Of a stretch of 64,000 bases of DNA, positions 24,015 to 36,335 are shown one piece after another. The stretch's first letter is position 1. Each line of letters starts with the position of its first letter. Source of the DNA: Utricularia gibba (Eukaryota; Streptophyta; Magnoliopsida; Lamiales; Lentibulariaceae). Under the pieces are notes generated by a model. The model was not told the DNA's origin and ran no database searches. It was given only the letters and a program-made list of their open reading frames with translations. Position numbers and translations under genes: made by a program. Location: the NCBI GenBank assembly GCA_002189035.1, contig NEEC01000012.1, positions 1,426,001 to 1,490,000 of the forward strand, in the 5' to 3' direction.

Positions 24015-26453
24015 CATAAAAATTATAGGGTTAACAAATGGAATACCTTTTGAATTGCAGTATGGGGGTTTTTTAGCAACAAAAAAAAAAAACAAAAGTA
24101 GACTTAAGAAACATGTACTTTCAACCTAATGTAAAATCATAATCAAAAGGAAATGAGAGAGAAGCGGATGAGAAGTAGACAGAGTGCGGTGAGGGAATAA
24201 ATTTATTTTTCAACAACTTGTGATTGAATAAATCATATTTTCTTAACTTATGTGATAAGTGGGTGAAATAATTAAAATTAAAATAAGTTGAAAATAAATA
24301 AAAGTAGAAATAAAAGTAGAAATTTTAGAATAAGTAGATGTAGTCTGTAAAACATTTAGAGTGCCTCCAACGGTTTCCATAGAAGTCTACATTTCATTTC
24401 GTTTATTAGATTTACGGAAATCATTATGTGGATATAGTTTTGTTTCCAAATTTCCACAGAATGGAATTTCCAATTTTATTTGGAAATTCATTAAAATTGG
24501 CACAAAAAAATGACACTTCAGATTTCTGAAAATGATTTGTATTACGGAAATGATTGCAAAGAAAATGAAAATTTAGTAACTAAATTTTCAAAAATATAGT
24601 AAAATTGATATAGCACTCTAGATTTATGCTCTTAGAGTGCATTTTGTTCTTAATATGAGTTATCCCGAGATAAAATTTAAATTGGATAGTGGGAAAGGAT
24701 CATATATGAATATATTTTGATGTGTTTGGTTTGTATTGGGATTGGATAATGATTTGGGGTGACTAACATGATGAAAATGTTCATATTTTCTTGAAATGAA
24801 TTGGGAAAATTTTGGCTTCATACTAGGTTTCAACAAATACAGTGTTCTTCCATCGATACTTGCTGGCAAAAATACCTCATGAAAACAGTGAATTTCATTG
24901 CGCTAAGAAATCCCACTTATGCAGATGCTGTTCTCTAGGACCCTTCTTCATAGTTTTTGTTGATTTTAAGAACCATAAACAATTGAGTTTTCTACAAAAA
25001 TCCAAAGGGCATTTACGGTATAATGGAGTGGGACTAAAAAAATTCCATCCAACATATAAGTATTATTTTATCCTACTTTTACAAAATAAAAAATTCATAC
25101 AATAATGGATAACTAATCCCTCATTTGTAACCAAATTCCGGATAACACTATACCATTTAATTATCTCCCTTTATCCCACTAACCAAACATATCATTATTT
25201 TTACTTTAAGTTATAAGCCACACATATTATTGGCTTAGAAGATTGCTTTAAATCATAAAAGATCTTTTTAAGATGATATATCCAATCTTATTTTCCAAAG
25301 TACATAAAGCTTTGGGGTCACATAGTATAAAAATTTTCTTCCAAAGCTCCATCTAAAATGCAGTTTTTATACCTATACAATATATCTTCTAATTTTTAGC
25401 TATCACAATTGTAATCAGAAGTCAATTCATTTTTTGTATACGTATGGAATACTATACCTATTTGGTTTGATACTAAAAGAAGTCAAAATAACACTACAAA
25501 TTCCCAACATCAAGACACTGTAGGACATTCTGGAACCCCATGACATTCTATCCTCACCACACATTGCTCGATGATATATCGATTATTTTGAAATATCAAC
25601 TGTATCCTTTTGAATAATTATATTCATGTTTGATGATTTATATTTTATTTTTTTAGGTATATCTCTCACGCAAAATCATTTTATTATAATTATTATAATT
25701 TATTATAATCACGTAGATATGAGTATGAAGAAAGTTTTTTGTCATTACTTTTACTCATTGCATTTTTAATTTTGTAAAACACTTGAATTGACCATTTTTG
25801 TCAAAATTGTCTGATTCTTGAGAATAGAGCATTGTCTGATTTTTAAGTTTGAACGAACGAGATTGCCAACATACAGTTACATTTAACGGTCTGCTGCACA
25901 CGCCACACGCAGGTATTTTAATCTACATTCTTTTAAGTTTGTGATTCTGCTCCCCTCTCCATTGGGTAGTAACAAGGTGAAAAAATTAAGTTCTTTTACT
26001 GGTGCAACGCCACTAGGAATAGATTGTTCTGATTGGCACCAGTTAACAACGTTGTAGTTGGTCTCCTTTGTGCTGTTGCTGCACAAGGCCGACAGTTTGT
26101 ATCACAATGGATTGACTGACGGTGCAATATCAAGCCGGGCATCGATCATTGGCCTCTCACGCCACATCATCAGGCTTGAGGATTAACCCCGCGCCGGATC
26201 GATCAATCAATCAATAGATGGCATTCTCGGGAATCCACCAGAATTGTCTAAAGAGTTTGAACGGACCCCTACTGTGGAAGTTGGAAGATTCCAAAAAACT
26301 GTCATGCACAGTATCGGAATAGGTTCTTTGTAGTGCTGTCGGATGGATGGCTGGAAGTTGCACGCCGGCTGAGTTGACATGCGTCAGCGCTGTGAACAAG
26401 GGGTTTGGATCATTAGACAATACTGGAATAGGTTCTTTGCAATGCTCTGAGTA
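24015..26453. other. Non-coding DNA, then 3' region of UBA5
   Basis: Bases 24015-25850 are AT-rich and without recognisable genes. Stretches near 24720 and 25180 share a TGTTTGGTT-type motif common at MITE ends, but no paired ends could be settled. Bases 25870-26453 are more GC-balanced and probably hold the UBA5 3' UTR. A short direct repeat (core GGAATAGGTTCTTTG, at 26316 and 26425) lies just past the stop codon. Confidence 0.4.
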
Positions 26454-28979
26454 TCAAGATTGCAGGGCATCAAGTTGCCTCTTGAGATCCTCCAGGTCAT
26501 CAAGGGCTCCGGTGGCTCCTGCAGACACTGCAGGCGTTTGAAACTCATCGGCAACGGGAAGCTCGTGGACTAAACCAGATGGCAGAGAAGCTGATCCAAG
26601 AGAAACGAAGGAGGTTGATCAGTCACACGCAGAATAGAGCCGCAAATCATGGGGTACCTACCTGAATATGCATCCGTGCCTTGCACATAACTTCTATCGT
26701 CAACAACGCTGAATAAGCAAGGAGGTGTTAGGATGCAAACTGAAAAGAGAAGAAATTGTGCATGTGTGTGATACTTCGAACGCTACCTAATATTCCATTC
26801 ATTATCCTCATGGAGGAACTCGGGCTCTGTTGGTTCGCTAGCCTCTTTCTTTGCTTTCTCGGCAGCATCCCTGGCAGGCTTTGTTAGCGCATACTCTTTC
26901 TGCACAGCATGTACAGGGCTGTAGTTGTCTAAGGGAATTTGGAAAGTTGACAGGGAAAGTGAGACACGCAGCTCACCTGTCTCTCCAAGCAAGCAGCGTT
27001 AGAACATTGAGGATTTGGCTTCATTTCCATGGTTGGAAAAAAGTCTTTAAGGGCATTATAGCCCTGACAGCCAGGCATTTATAATGCACACATTATAAAA
27101 CAGCATTTTGAAATATGAGTATTTCCAAATTAAGATAGCAGGCTTCTATTTTGGATACCAAGTAAGGCGTGACATCTCCAAACTTCAGCAAGTACTTCAG
27201 TGAGTTTTGAACTAGCAACCCGGCAACAACTCCCTTCAAAAGTTAAATAAAATTTTAGAAAGAATGCTGCAGAAAAAGTAAGAGACAAAATGGATGAAAA
27301 AAAAGCGTACAGACCATTGTTGTAGGCAAAGATGCAGCACAAACACCTTCCCGCTTTAATGTACGCTCATCGACTCCAGAGGCAACGACCTATGGTCAGT
27401 GAGCGGTTTGGTTAGCAACAGTGTCAACTATAACAATTTAATTTCGAAAGTTGTAAATATCATTTTGGAATATTCAACTAAGAAGACCTACCAGAGGAGG
27501 TGCACATGCAAAACAAGCAGTTTGACCAGGAATCAACAACTGTATATGACCGGAAACAGCATTTTCAGACACACCTGTTAATTCACCACAAAATGATGCA
27601 GTATGTTGTAGTACAGGATATAAAAAATGAACATTTAGATCAATGAAGTGTAACCATCTTCTTGTAGGCATGCCAACTGAGAGCAAAAATAGATATTTTA
27701 CCAGACTCCATCCATGTTTGGCCAAATTCATTGCATGCCTGAACACATAAAAGCGAAAGAAGGAAAACAATTTTGAATCCAAACCTCAAAAATAATTGCT
27801 AAAAAAAGAACAAAAACATACTCAAGGATGTAAGTGTCAACCTGATTGACTGCCATTCTTGCTTCATAATTATCCACACAGCTTAAAACAAGATCAACTC
27901 CACTATCTTCCCTTCCAGGGTTTCTTAGACTTGAAATGAACGTTTCAAAACCTTGTACTGTTGTTATGTTCAAAGTGTAGCTCTGAGAAATAAAATAAAT
28001 AATCAACGGTCAAAATCTCTGAAAAGAAAGTCTACGAAAGGGAGAATTTCATGGAATGTACCTCAAGCACAACATCTGGATTTATGCCAGAAAGCGTTTC
28101 AACAGCAGCATCTGTCTTAGTCATTCCAACCTGTAAGAATCCCAATACGAATTTTCAAGGATAATACCTACTAAATAGCTAAACTTATCTTCATGCAATA
28201 TTGCGTACACAAACATTTGATTTGAACATTTGCATAATGGAAAACAAACTATATACAGATTAAATCATCAATATCATTTCCGTGTGTTCTGAGCTCTGCA
28301 TTATGAGCCCTTAGATACCTGATCTGGACGAAAGAAAAGCCTATTCATGTTAGCCAATTCCACTTTATCATAGTCATACAGCAGTAGACGACCGATTCCA
28401 CACCTAGTTAGCATCTCTGCTGCAACACTTCCCACACCACCGATACCCTGAAAGTGAAAACTTCAGGAGGAGATATCCATAAAAGACTCCAAGATGTCAA
28501 AAGGGTATAAGATACAGACAACTATGGCAATTGAAAATTCACGAATTTTTTCATAGTTAGCCACAATTCCCATCCTTTGAAGAGCCATGAGTCTACTGTA
28601 AGGGTTGCTGTCGACCACCTCAGCACTCATATCCTGCATAACAGGAGAAACGTTAATGTGTTCATCAAAAAAATGCAGTGTGTGGCACAACAAAACAAAC
28701 AATAACCTTGATTTTGGGACGTTGCTTATTCACTAACTTCACATTTGAATGAAAATTCCGTAAACTTGACTGAATCTGCAGGCACAAAGTACTTAATCAG
28801 GAAAAATCGAAATGCAATACTTAGACAATCAAGGCAACATCAGCCTCGAGATTAACGATCAGCAGCAACAACAACCAAATAAAAATTACCCTATCAATTG
28901 ACGCTTTTTGTGACGCATCGGGCAACGAATCCTTGATACATTGCAGATCATCGCATATGCTAATGAACTCATCCTCCAT
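26454..28979 (-). CDS. UBA5: UBA5, E1-type activating enzyme for UFM1
   Basis: Fourteen exons sum to 1266 bases and 421 residues: 28890..28979, 28707..28775, 28520..28633, 28319..28447, 28062..28130, 27842..27982, 27702..27738, 27492..27574, 27315..27389, 27159..27233, 26977..27063, 26787..26899, 26662..26708 and 26454..26590. Key motifs in order start with [15 protein letters not shown]. The nucleotide-binding loop is [12 protein letters not shown], and the adenylation core includes [26 protein letters not shown] and QCSNAAC form the zinc site. [13 protein letters not shown] holds the catalytic cysteine. The tail has [13 protein letters not shown], matching the UFM1/ATG8-interacting segment of animal UBA5. 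The enzyme adenylates UFM1 and passes it to UFC1 in the ER-linked ufmylation pathway. No truncation is seen. Confidence 0.95.
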
Positions 28980-29650
28980 TTCTACAAAAAAACACTCGTC
29001 AAACCTAGAAATTGCAACACCGCTTTATATCAGCCACCGTTCGTTACCGGATCGGAGCCTACGACCGAAAATTCAGCCCCGGCGGTGGTGAAGTTTTCAC
29101 AAAGTACCGAAGTATCTCAAATTTGAGGAACGGCGGAGTAGAGGTCAACGTAAAAGACTGAAATAAATAAAAATGCCTCTATTTTCCAAATATATCTTCA
29201 TACAATATTAATTTTATCTTTTCAAATTATTTATAATTTTAACTAAAATTTTTGATAATATCTTATATAGTGATTTATAATATAATTCCATTTAATAATT
29301 TTTAATATTATATTTTTAATAAACACAATTTAAATAAAATGATTGATAATTAAATAAATCTAGTTTTATCAAATAAATTGATATTTTAAACTTGTTTATC
29401 ATTTCTTTAGATTAGAAAGAATAAAAATAATATAGAGAAAAATGATAAGAATAAAATGTTGATAACTCTTTCAACTGACAATAAAAATGAAATAAAATTT
29501 TTAAAAAATCTAAAGTAATAATAAATGAGTTGGAAAAAAAATGAATATAGAATAATGATGAAAAAAATAATAATAATAAAACGTTTAATTGCAAATTTTC
29601 ATCTAACAATCAAGTTTGCCGATTTGGTTCCTATAATTTAGGATGCTTTA

Positions 29651-29870
29651 AGGCTTTGTTTGGTTGATTCGATGTTGGTAAGTTTAAATTATAATATGTA
29701 GGTATAAAAATAATAATACATATTCCTATATGAGTATAATGATAATTATACCTGTATAAATGATATAATTATACCTAAAATTCAAATAACATAATTTTAT
29801 TAAATATATCATAAATCAACCTTATACTTTCATATCAAATATGGCTTAAAATATTTGCATCCAAACTACA
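29651..29870. mobile_element. Possible MITE, about 220 bp
   Basis: The left end GGCTTTGTTTGGTTGATTC and the right end GCATCCAAACTAC are weakly inverted. The interior is over 75 percent A+T, with repeated ATAATTATACCT motifs in both orientations. Ends are imprecise. Confidence 0.3.
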
Positions 29871-30389
29871 AACTCAAGATAATTGTATAAATACATCAAT
29901 AATGTGAGCGGGTGACGAGCGATGCATTAGTCACAAAAATAAGCTTCGAAATATATTAATAGCATTAATTACTATTTATTTTATATTAATTGGTGATAAA
30001 AAAATATAATTTAAGATGTTTTTCAATAGATGTAATTTGTACAAATTCTATATGAGAAGGTTAAGATCTACTTCGATGAAAATAAAGCAAGATTGAAAGA
30101 TATGTAAGATCTAAAATAATGTTACTTGAGAAAAAGGAACAAGACCATTTGAAAAGTAAAAGATATGCACATGGTTTTGTAGTGGAGCATTATGACGAGT
30201 AATGGAATACGAAAAACCATGTATATTTTAATCAATGTTGCTCATAGCACATACACACATGAGAGATGACATGCTTATAAAATTTCTCTTCATAATTAAA
30301 AGAATTATGATCAAAAGAATTGTTATTCCCTTTTCATAAACAAACCACTGGGGTCAGTTATTGATGAGTTGTTTTATAACAATAAACTA

Positions 30390-30780
30390 GCTTTTAGCTA
30401 TTTTGAAAAAAGCATCCCTAATTGAAATTTTGATAAAATAAGAATTTATATGTTTGAAAATGTTTTTTAATAATAATTATTATAGAATTTGTTCATATTT
30501 GAAATGTAAAAAATATTAAAAATAATTTTTATACATAAATGAAAAATTATATTGTATAAATGATATTATTATTAAAAATATATAAAAATGTAAATTTAAA
30601 TAAATAAATATATATATATTAAATTATAATTTAAAAATCAAACTATTTCAATAGTTTGTTTGAATTAAATAAATATTATTAAATGTAACAAATAATTTAT
30701 TTAAAAATCATGTTGATTATAATTATATATATATAATAAGTATAATTGTAAATTCAACCGTTGTAAAAATATGAAATCTC
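30390..30780. mobile_element. Degraded second copy of MITE family A
   Basis: AATTGAAATTTTGATAAAATAAGAATT, TATGTTTGAAAATG and TTATAGAATTTGTTCATATTTG follow the same order as in the element at 18653-19200, with the same kind of AT-rich interior. The terminal repeats are no longer clear, so the limits are approximate. Confidence 0.4.
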
Positions 30781-32254
30781 TGAATTAAATAAATTTATAA
30801 GCATAATTCATATAAAAACATATTTTAAAATACTGGTACTTGTAATGCATTTTTTAAATATTGGTTTACATAATAATTTTACTTTTAATTCATACTCTAA
30901 ACTAAAAGATTGCAAACAGAATCAGTCAACAAAATGAAACCTAAATATAGAAAGTAACAAGTTCAGATTTAATACCAAATAAAACAATAATGCTTTACAA
31001 TGTTTTCAGTGGTACTGTAAGCAAATTTTCCTTTTAAAGTAACTTTATTTCTAGATATCTACTATTTATGACTTCCCTATTATTGCTATCCTTAACTGAA
31101 ACTACTATCGGTAAAGCTAATTGTTTATGCCCCTTCGTGTAGCGTGCCACCCCAACTTATTAACATAGAATTTGGTCCATTTTTATAAATAAATTTGTAA
31201 ATAATCTAAACATCATTAAAATATTAACAATCGCAAATACAAAATCTAAATTATAAAAAAATATGATAATTTTATATCATCAAAATACTCGCAAGGTATG
31301 TGGTATCAATCGATTTTATATGTAACTATCCAAACTCTTATCTTATATAAAATAATAACAAGTGAAATGATGATTAGTCATCGACGGAGAAGCATTGGAG
31401 CAATAAAAGCTCTCATATGAAAACGTTGTTCAATAAACAACTTCATCACGACAATTGGACTCATATGAAAACCTTGATCAATTCATCACCACATAAAAGC
31501 CGATGGTCAGTGATATTAAATCCTAAAAAAAAGTGTTATTGGGTAATTGAAAAAATCAGCAGCGTGTTACATTTAAAATTATTGTATTAATACTTAAATA
31601 TTATTACAATACAAAAAAAGTGTTTGACTCGACTAATTGTCTAATTCCATTATCCAAATTACATAAATTCATTAATTGTGTTTATTTATCATAAATATTA
31701 TTAAAGTGTTAATAAATAATAAAATTTTGAATATTCTACAATAGAACATGGAGAACACGATTGAGAGCTAATTGAAAAAATTTATATTTTATTTTTCTTA
31801 CGGATTTTATATCATATTTTTTAATATATTTAATTATATATTTGATATATAATATTTAATTTGAGTGATTAATTGTATCTAAGTCCAATTTCTTATTATA
31901 TTTTTTACGGTTTAGGTCAGTAAGCAAATAGCGTAACCCTGGTTTTTATGTCACTCTCCTCACTTCTCTCGAACGCCATTTTTTTTACGTAGGAAACAAC
32001 ATCAACGGCCGGACAGACAATGAATCTATCGGCTTGTAATCGGTACATGTTATCGGAGATTTCCGTGTAATCTACCTCTCTAAATCGGCATCTCCTCCGG
32101 CGATATATTTTGCCGACCGGACAAGAAGGTCGATGTTCACCTCTTGTTCTTCATTGGAATATTGAAGGCAGGTTCTGTGTTGATTGCAATATCCATTCAT
32201 TTTTTGCCTCACGGAATGAATGCGGCTTTACATTTCGATCTCTTTTACAGCACA

Positions 32255-35200
32255 ATGGATCAAATGAAGACTCCGTTTTCAGGAATTATTCGTGACGTTA
32301 AGGGACGACTGGCATGCTATAAAACGGATTGGCTTAGTACCTGTAATTCCGGCGCAAGGTTTGCCGTTTTCTTTATCCCAAGCACTAGACGAGTTCGGAA
32401 TCCGTTTACGATAGATTGACTTTTTACATACTTCGTACCTGCCAACTTGAAAATTTGTCTTGTTCTATCATTACGTACGAATTAGCACAATCGGTACAAT
32501 TATTCTATATTAAGAATCATTTGGAAAAAAACTCAGGAGAACCAGAATTTTTCCGTTCTTAATTACTCATCATGAAGGTCATAGGCAAAAATCCATTTCA
32601 AAGTCTTGTAGCTCAGGTTTGTTTTTCTTCTTCTGTTTAATGTTCAGGATTTTGGCTCCAACAGCTTACATTTTCTTTGCTTCTGCTCTTCCTGTGATTG
32701 CCTTTGGAGAACAGATCAGCAGGGAAACAGGTTGATATGTATATTGTACTGGTGCTGTACCTTTCAATTTTATTTAGATTATCAAAATTTTCTGGTGATT
32801 TCTCTACTAACCGTTCATGCTGAAACGCAGATGGACTCTTGAGCCCTGCTGAGACACTTATCTCAACTGCTCTTTGTGGGATCATTCACTCAGTACTTGG
32901 TGGACAACCATTGCTGATTCTTGGAGTAGCTGAGCCAACCATTATCATGTACTCCTATTTGTATGATTTTGCCAAAAGCAACATTGGAAAGGACCTTTAC
33001 TTAGCCTGGGCTGCCTGGTAAGTGGGCCGAATTCTGCGTAAAAATAGATTACCCGAGCGTAATATTATCATTTTGATGCGCAGGGTCTGCGTTTGGACAG
33101 CGTTGTTGTTGTTTCTTCTTGCCATCTTTAATGCGTGCACGATTATCAGTCGATTTACGAGGGTCGCAGGGGAACTTTTTGGCATGCTAATTGCTGTTCT
33201 TTTCTTCCAAGAGGCCATCAAGGTGCAAGTCTCTCTTCTGGCCTGAGACTGATTTTGAAGTTTGTATTATGTATGTAAGCTGATGCAAACACTGTTAAAG
33301 GTGACTGACTAATCATAGTTGTTCGTCATGACAGGGGGTGATTAGTGAGTTCGACATTCCCAAAGGTGAGAGTCCTGCAGGGGAGGAATACCGCTTTCCT
33401 TGGCTATATGTCAATGGCTTGCTCTCTGTTATATTCTCCATGGGCGTACTGCTCACTTCGCTATATAGCCGAAAAGCTCGTTCGTGGCGTTATGGCACAG
33501 GTATGCGGCAGATTAGTTCGTTCTAATCTAAGAAGAGAAATGCCATTTTGCTATGTTGTGTTTTTGGGCAGGCTGGTTCAGGAGCTTCATTGCCGATTAC
33601 GGAGTCCCCCTCATGGTCGTGGTATGGACGGCGCTATCTTACAGCGTACCGGGTGAAATCCCGACCGGAGTTCCGAGAAGGCTCACTAGCCCTCTTCCAT
33701 GGGTGTCGACCTCATTGCAGCATTGGACTGTAAGCAAGGTGTGAGGTTTAGTTTCTAAAACATACACCTATGACCTTTCATGTTTCTTTTTCAACGTTTC
33801 CACTGTTAAAACCTTAGACACGTTATACAAAGTGAAACATTTCTGGACACTAAAACTTCGGAAGAAATGAAGGACTCACCGATTTATTCTGCAGGACATG
33901 GGAAGAGTACCAGTGGGGTTCATTTTTGCTGCATTTATCCCAGCGGTGATGATTGCCGGTTTATACTTCTTTGATCACAGCGTGGCTTCTCAAATGGCTC
34001 AACAGGAGGATTTCAACCTGAAAAATCCTTCTGCTTACCATTATGATATCTTCATCCTTGGAGTCATGGTACAATACAATAACTTGTTTGTTCTCAGCCT
34101 GCTTTACCTTGCTTCACTTCCAAGCATACTATCACATTGCTTTTCATTGTTATCTCCCTGTGATACTAGACATTATTGTGTGGAGTACTTGGAGTCCCCC
34201 CTTCAAATGGAGTACTACCTCAGTCTCCGATGCACACAAGAAGCCTGGCAGTCTTCACAAAGCAGGTACAGATAGATGCAACATATTCTGATACCATCAT
34301 GATCTCCAATCACGTAAGATTTAGACACGTCCCGCCCGGTTCGCCTAGATGCTACGAAGGAAAATGGTGAAATCCGCTAAAGAGGGAATGAAAGAAAACG
34401 CTAGCCAATCAGAGATCTACGGCCGGATGCATGAAGTTTTCGTAGAGATGGAGATCCGCCCTGAAGTACGTTCTGAGGTATCCTCCATTTTGTCTCTGCA
34501 ATTACAGTTCACAGCAGCTTGTTCTTCTTTGCTGCAGGAATCTGCGGACAGGGATCTGGCTAACTTGAAGGAGGCCGTACTAAAACACGATGATGACGAT
34601 GATCAGTCCAGCGACTTCGATCTGAAAAAATGCATAGACCAGAACCTGCCGGTCCGAGTGAATGAGCAACGGCTGACAAACTTCCTACAGTCGCTACTCG
34701 TCGGCGTCGCCGTCTGTGCCATGCCGGTGATCCGAATGATCCCCACATCCGTCTTATGGGGCTACTTCGCCTACATGGCGATCGACAGCCTCCCCGGCAA
34801 CCAGTTCTGGGAGAGGCTACTTCTCCTCTTCGTCCCACCCAGCCGTCGATTCAAGTACATCTTCTTTTTCCAAACCAACTCAAACATGAAAACTAACATT
34901 CTTCTTCCTCTTATTTGCGCAGAGTGATCAAAGACTTCCACGCGTCGTTCGTGCAGTCCGTTCCATTCAAATACATCTTCATGTTCACAATGTTTCAGTT
35001 GGGGTACCTCGTCGTCTGCTACGGGATCACTAAAATCCCCGTTGCGGGAATACTTTTTCCGCTGCCCTTCTTCCTCTTGATAACCATAAGAGAGCACTGG
35101 CTGCCCAAGGTGTTCCCCTCTCATTACCTTCAGCAACTGGACGCCGCCGAGTACGAGGAGGTTGTCGGGCACAGGCCCAAGGTGCTCGCTCATTCACTCT

Positions 35201-35431
35201 CTCACTCACTCGCTTACTCTCCGTTAGCAGTAGTAGATGGTTCCCCTCTCATTATCTTCCTTCGATGTGGAACAGGAAGGAGAGGAGACGGAGAGTGAGA
35301 TCGAAGAGGGGTATCTCAACGACGTGACTAGCGCGGAGATACTCGACGAGATGACCACCCGACGCGGCGAGCTGAAGCTCCGTTGTCTCAGTGCGGCAAA
35401 GCGCAGCCTCACAATCGGGAAAGGAGCGTGA
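32255..35431 (+). CDS. BOR: BOR-family borate efflux transporter
   Basis: Twelve exons sum to 1977 bases and 658 residues: 32255..32358, 32648..32730, 32831..33017, 33084..33222, 33335..33500, 33572..33738, 33895..34068, 34170..34265, 34349..34477, 34538..34854, 34923..35181 and 35276..35431. Matches to plant BOR proteins include [48 protein letters not shown] and [40 protein letters not shown]-like [16 protein letters not shown] and [18 protein letters not shown] follow. It is an SLC4-like multi-pass transporter exporting boron across the plasma membrane. The tail has YEEV and [13 protein letters not shown], as in BOR1-type members. An in-frame ATG exists at 32144, but the family starts close to the chosen ATG. 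The donor of exon 9 could also be six codons earlier. Confidence 0.93.
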
Positions 35432-36183
35432 GTTTAATTAAGCGACCCCAAACCCAATTCTTTTAATCCCAATTCCCATACACTATACTTTCTGATTTTA
35501 GGAAGATACTCGAAAAAATATATATCATGCTCAATTTAATAAAATTGAATTATTAGTTATCAATGAAAAGATGCGCGTAAAAAACGGATCACACGAAAAA
35601 TGGTCATTTGATAAATAGATAATTAAATAGCTGATAATTTTTGAAATGCCAAATTTTAAAAAATGACTATTATCACTTTTTTCATACACATTTAGACAAA
35701 ATATTAAATATAGGATATTCATTTTTATCAGTTACCTACTTTTCTATACACACATTGTCTTTTTTTTTTTTTTTTCAATCCAAATAATCAAAACGAGATG
35801 TCTTACATTCTTATCCTCTAATGTAAAGTTTTGTTTCAAAACTTGTTCCAATAAAATCTAGACAATACAATTTTCCCTTCTCATATAAACTCTAGACAAT
35901 ACAATTTATTGCACTAAATCCTATTTAAGATTTACTTAATTCTTTTTTAGAAAAAAATATTTCTAATAAAATAAAAATTAAGTCATTACAATTTTATAAA
36001 AATATTTAAAACTTTTTTTAAAAAATTTTTAAAAAAACATTATGGTTACAAAAATATCATAGATCCAAATAAGAGTTGGAGAAACCCAATTTTGTATGTG
36101 CCTGCCTATAATTCGAAAAGCTCGATAACGGTCGGATTTCGCGGAGATTCAGTGAGGGAGGGAGAAAATGAAATGTCTCGGGA
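35432..36183. other. Intergenic, AT-rich
   Basis: This contains the 3' flank of the BOR gene and the upstream region of Ran. A T tract lies near 35760, and there are several A/T homopolymers. No gene is visible. Confidence 0.45.
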
Positions 36184-36218
36184 CACGTGTATCACGTGTG
36201 AACACATCCAACGGCCCA
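36184..36218 (+). promoter_or_regulatory. Two G-boxes and a GGCCCA element in the Ran promoter
   Basis: CACGTG occurs at 36184-36189 and again at 36193-36198, spaced nine bases centre to centre. GGCCCA (a TCP or site II-type motif, common in growth-related plant promoters) lies at 36213-36218. All sit about 120-150 bases before the start codon. Confidence 0.6.
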
Positions 36219-36335
36219 GATCATCGCGTCAGATTGAAGCAACTGCTGCCTGCATAAATTTGAAAATTGCGACTCATAAACCGCTCTCTCGCGTACGTCT
36301 CGAGCTCTCTTTCTCGAACTTGCTCTCATCGATCG

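Larger units (their letters stand above)
28980..32254. other. Divergent intergenic region of UBA5 and BOR, AT-rich with MITE-like segments
   Basis: UBA5 and the borate transporter diverge across 3.3 kb. The 150 bases next to the UBA5 start are GC-balanced. The rest is very AT-rich and has no gene. MITE-like pieces at about 29651-29870 and 30390-30780 are listed separately. Bases 31960-32250 probably contain the BOR leader and possibly a 5' UTR intron ending TCTTTTACAG just before its start. Confidence 0.5.

Noticed and set aside
24650-25190. A possible further MITE with TGTTTGGTT-type ends
   Set aside because: I could not align the two ends convincingly; the similarity does not exceed that of AT-rich DNA with a common motif.
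34560-34838. Antisense 92-residue frame over BOR
   Set aside because: It is a shadow of BOR exon 10, which matches the transporter family closely.
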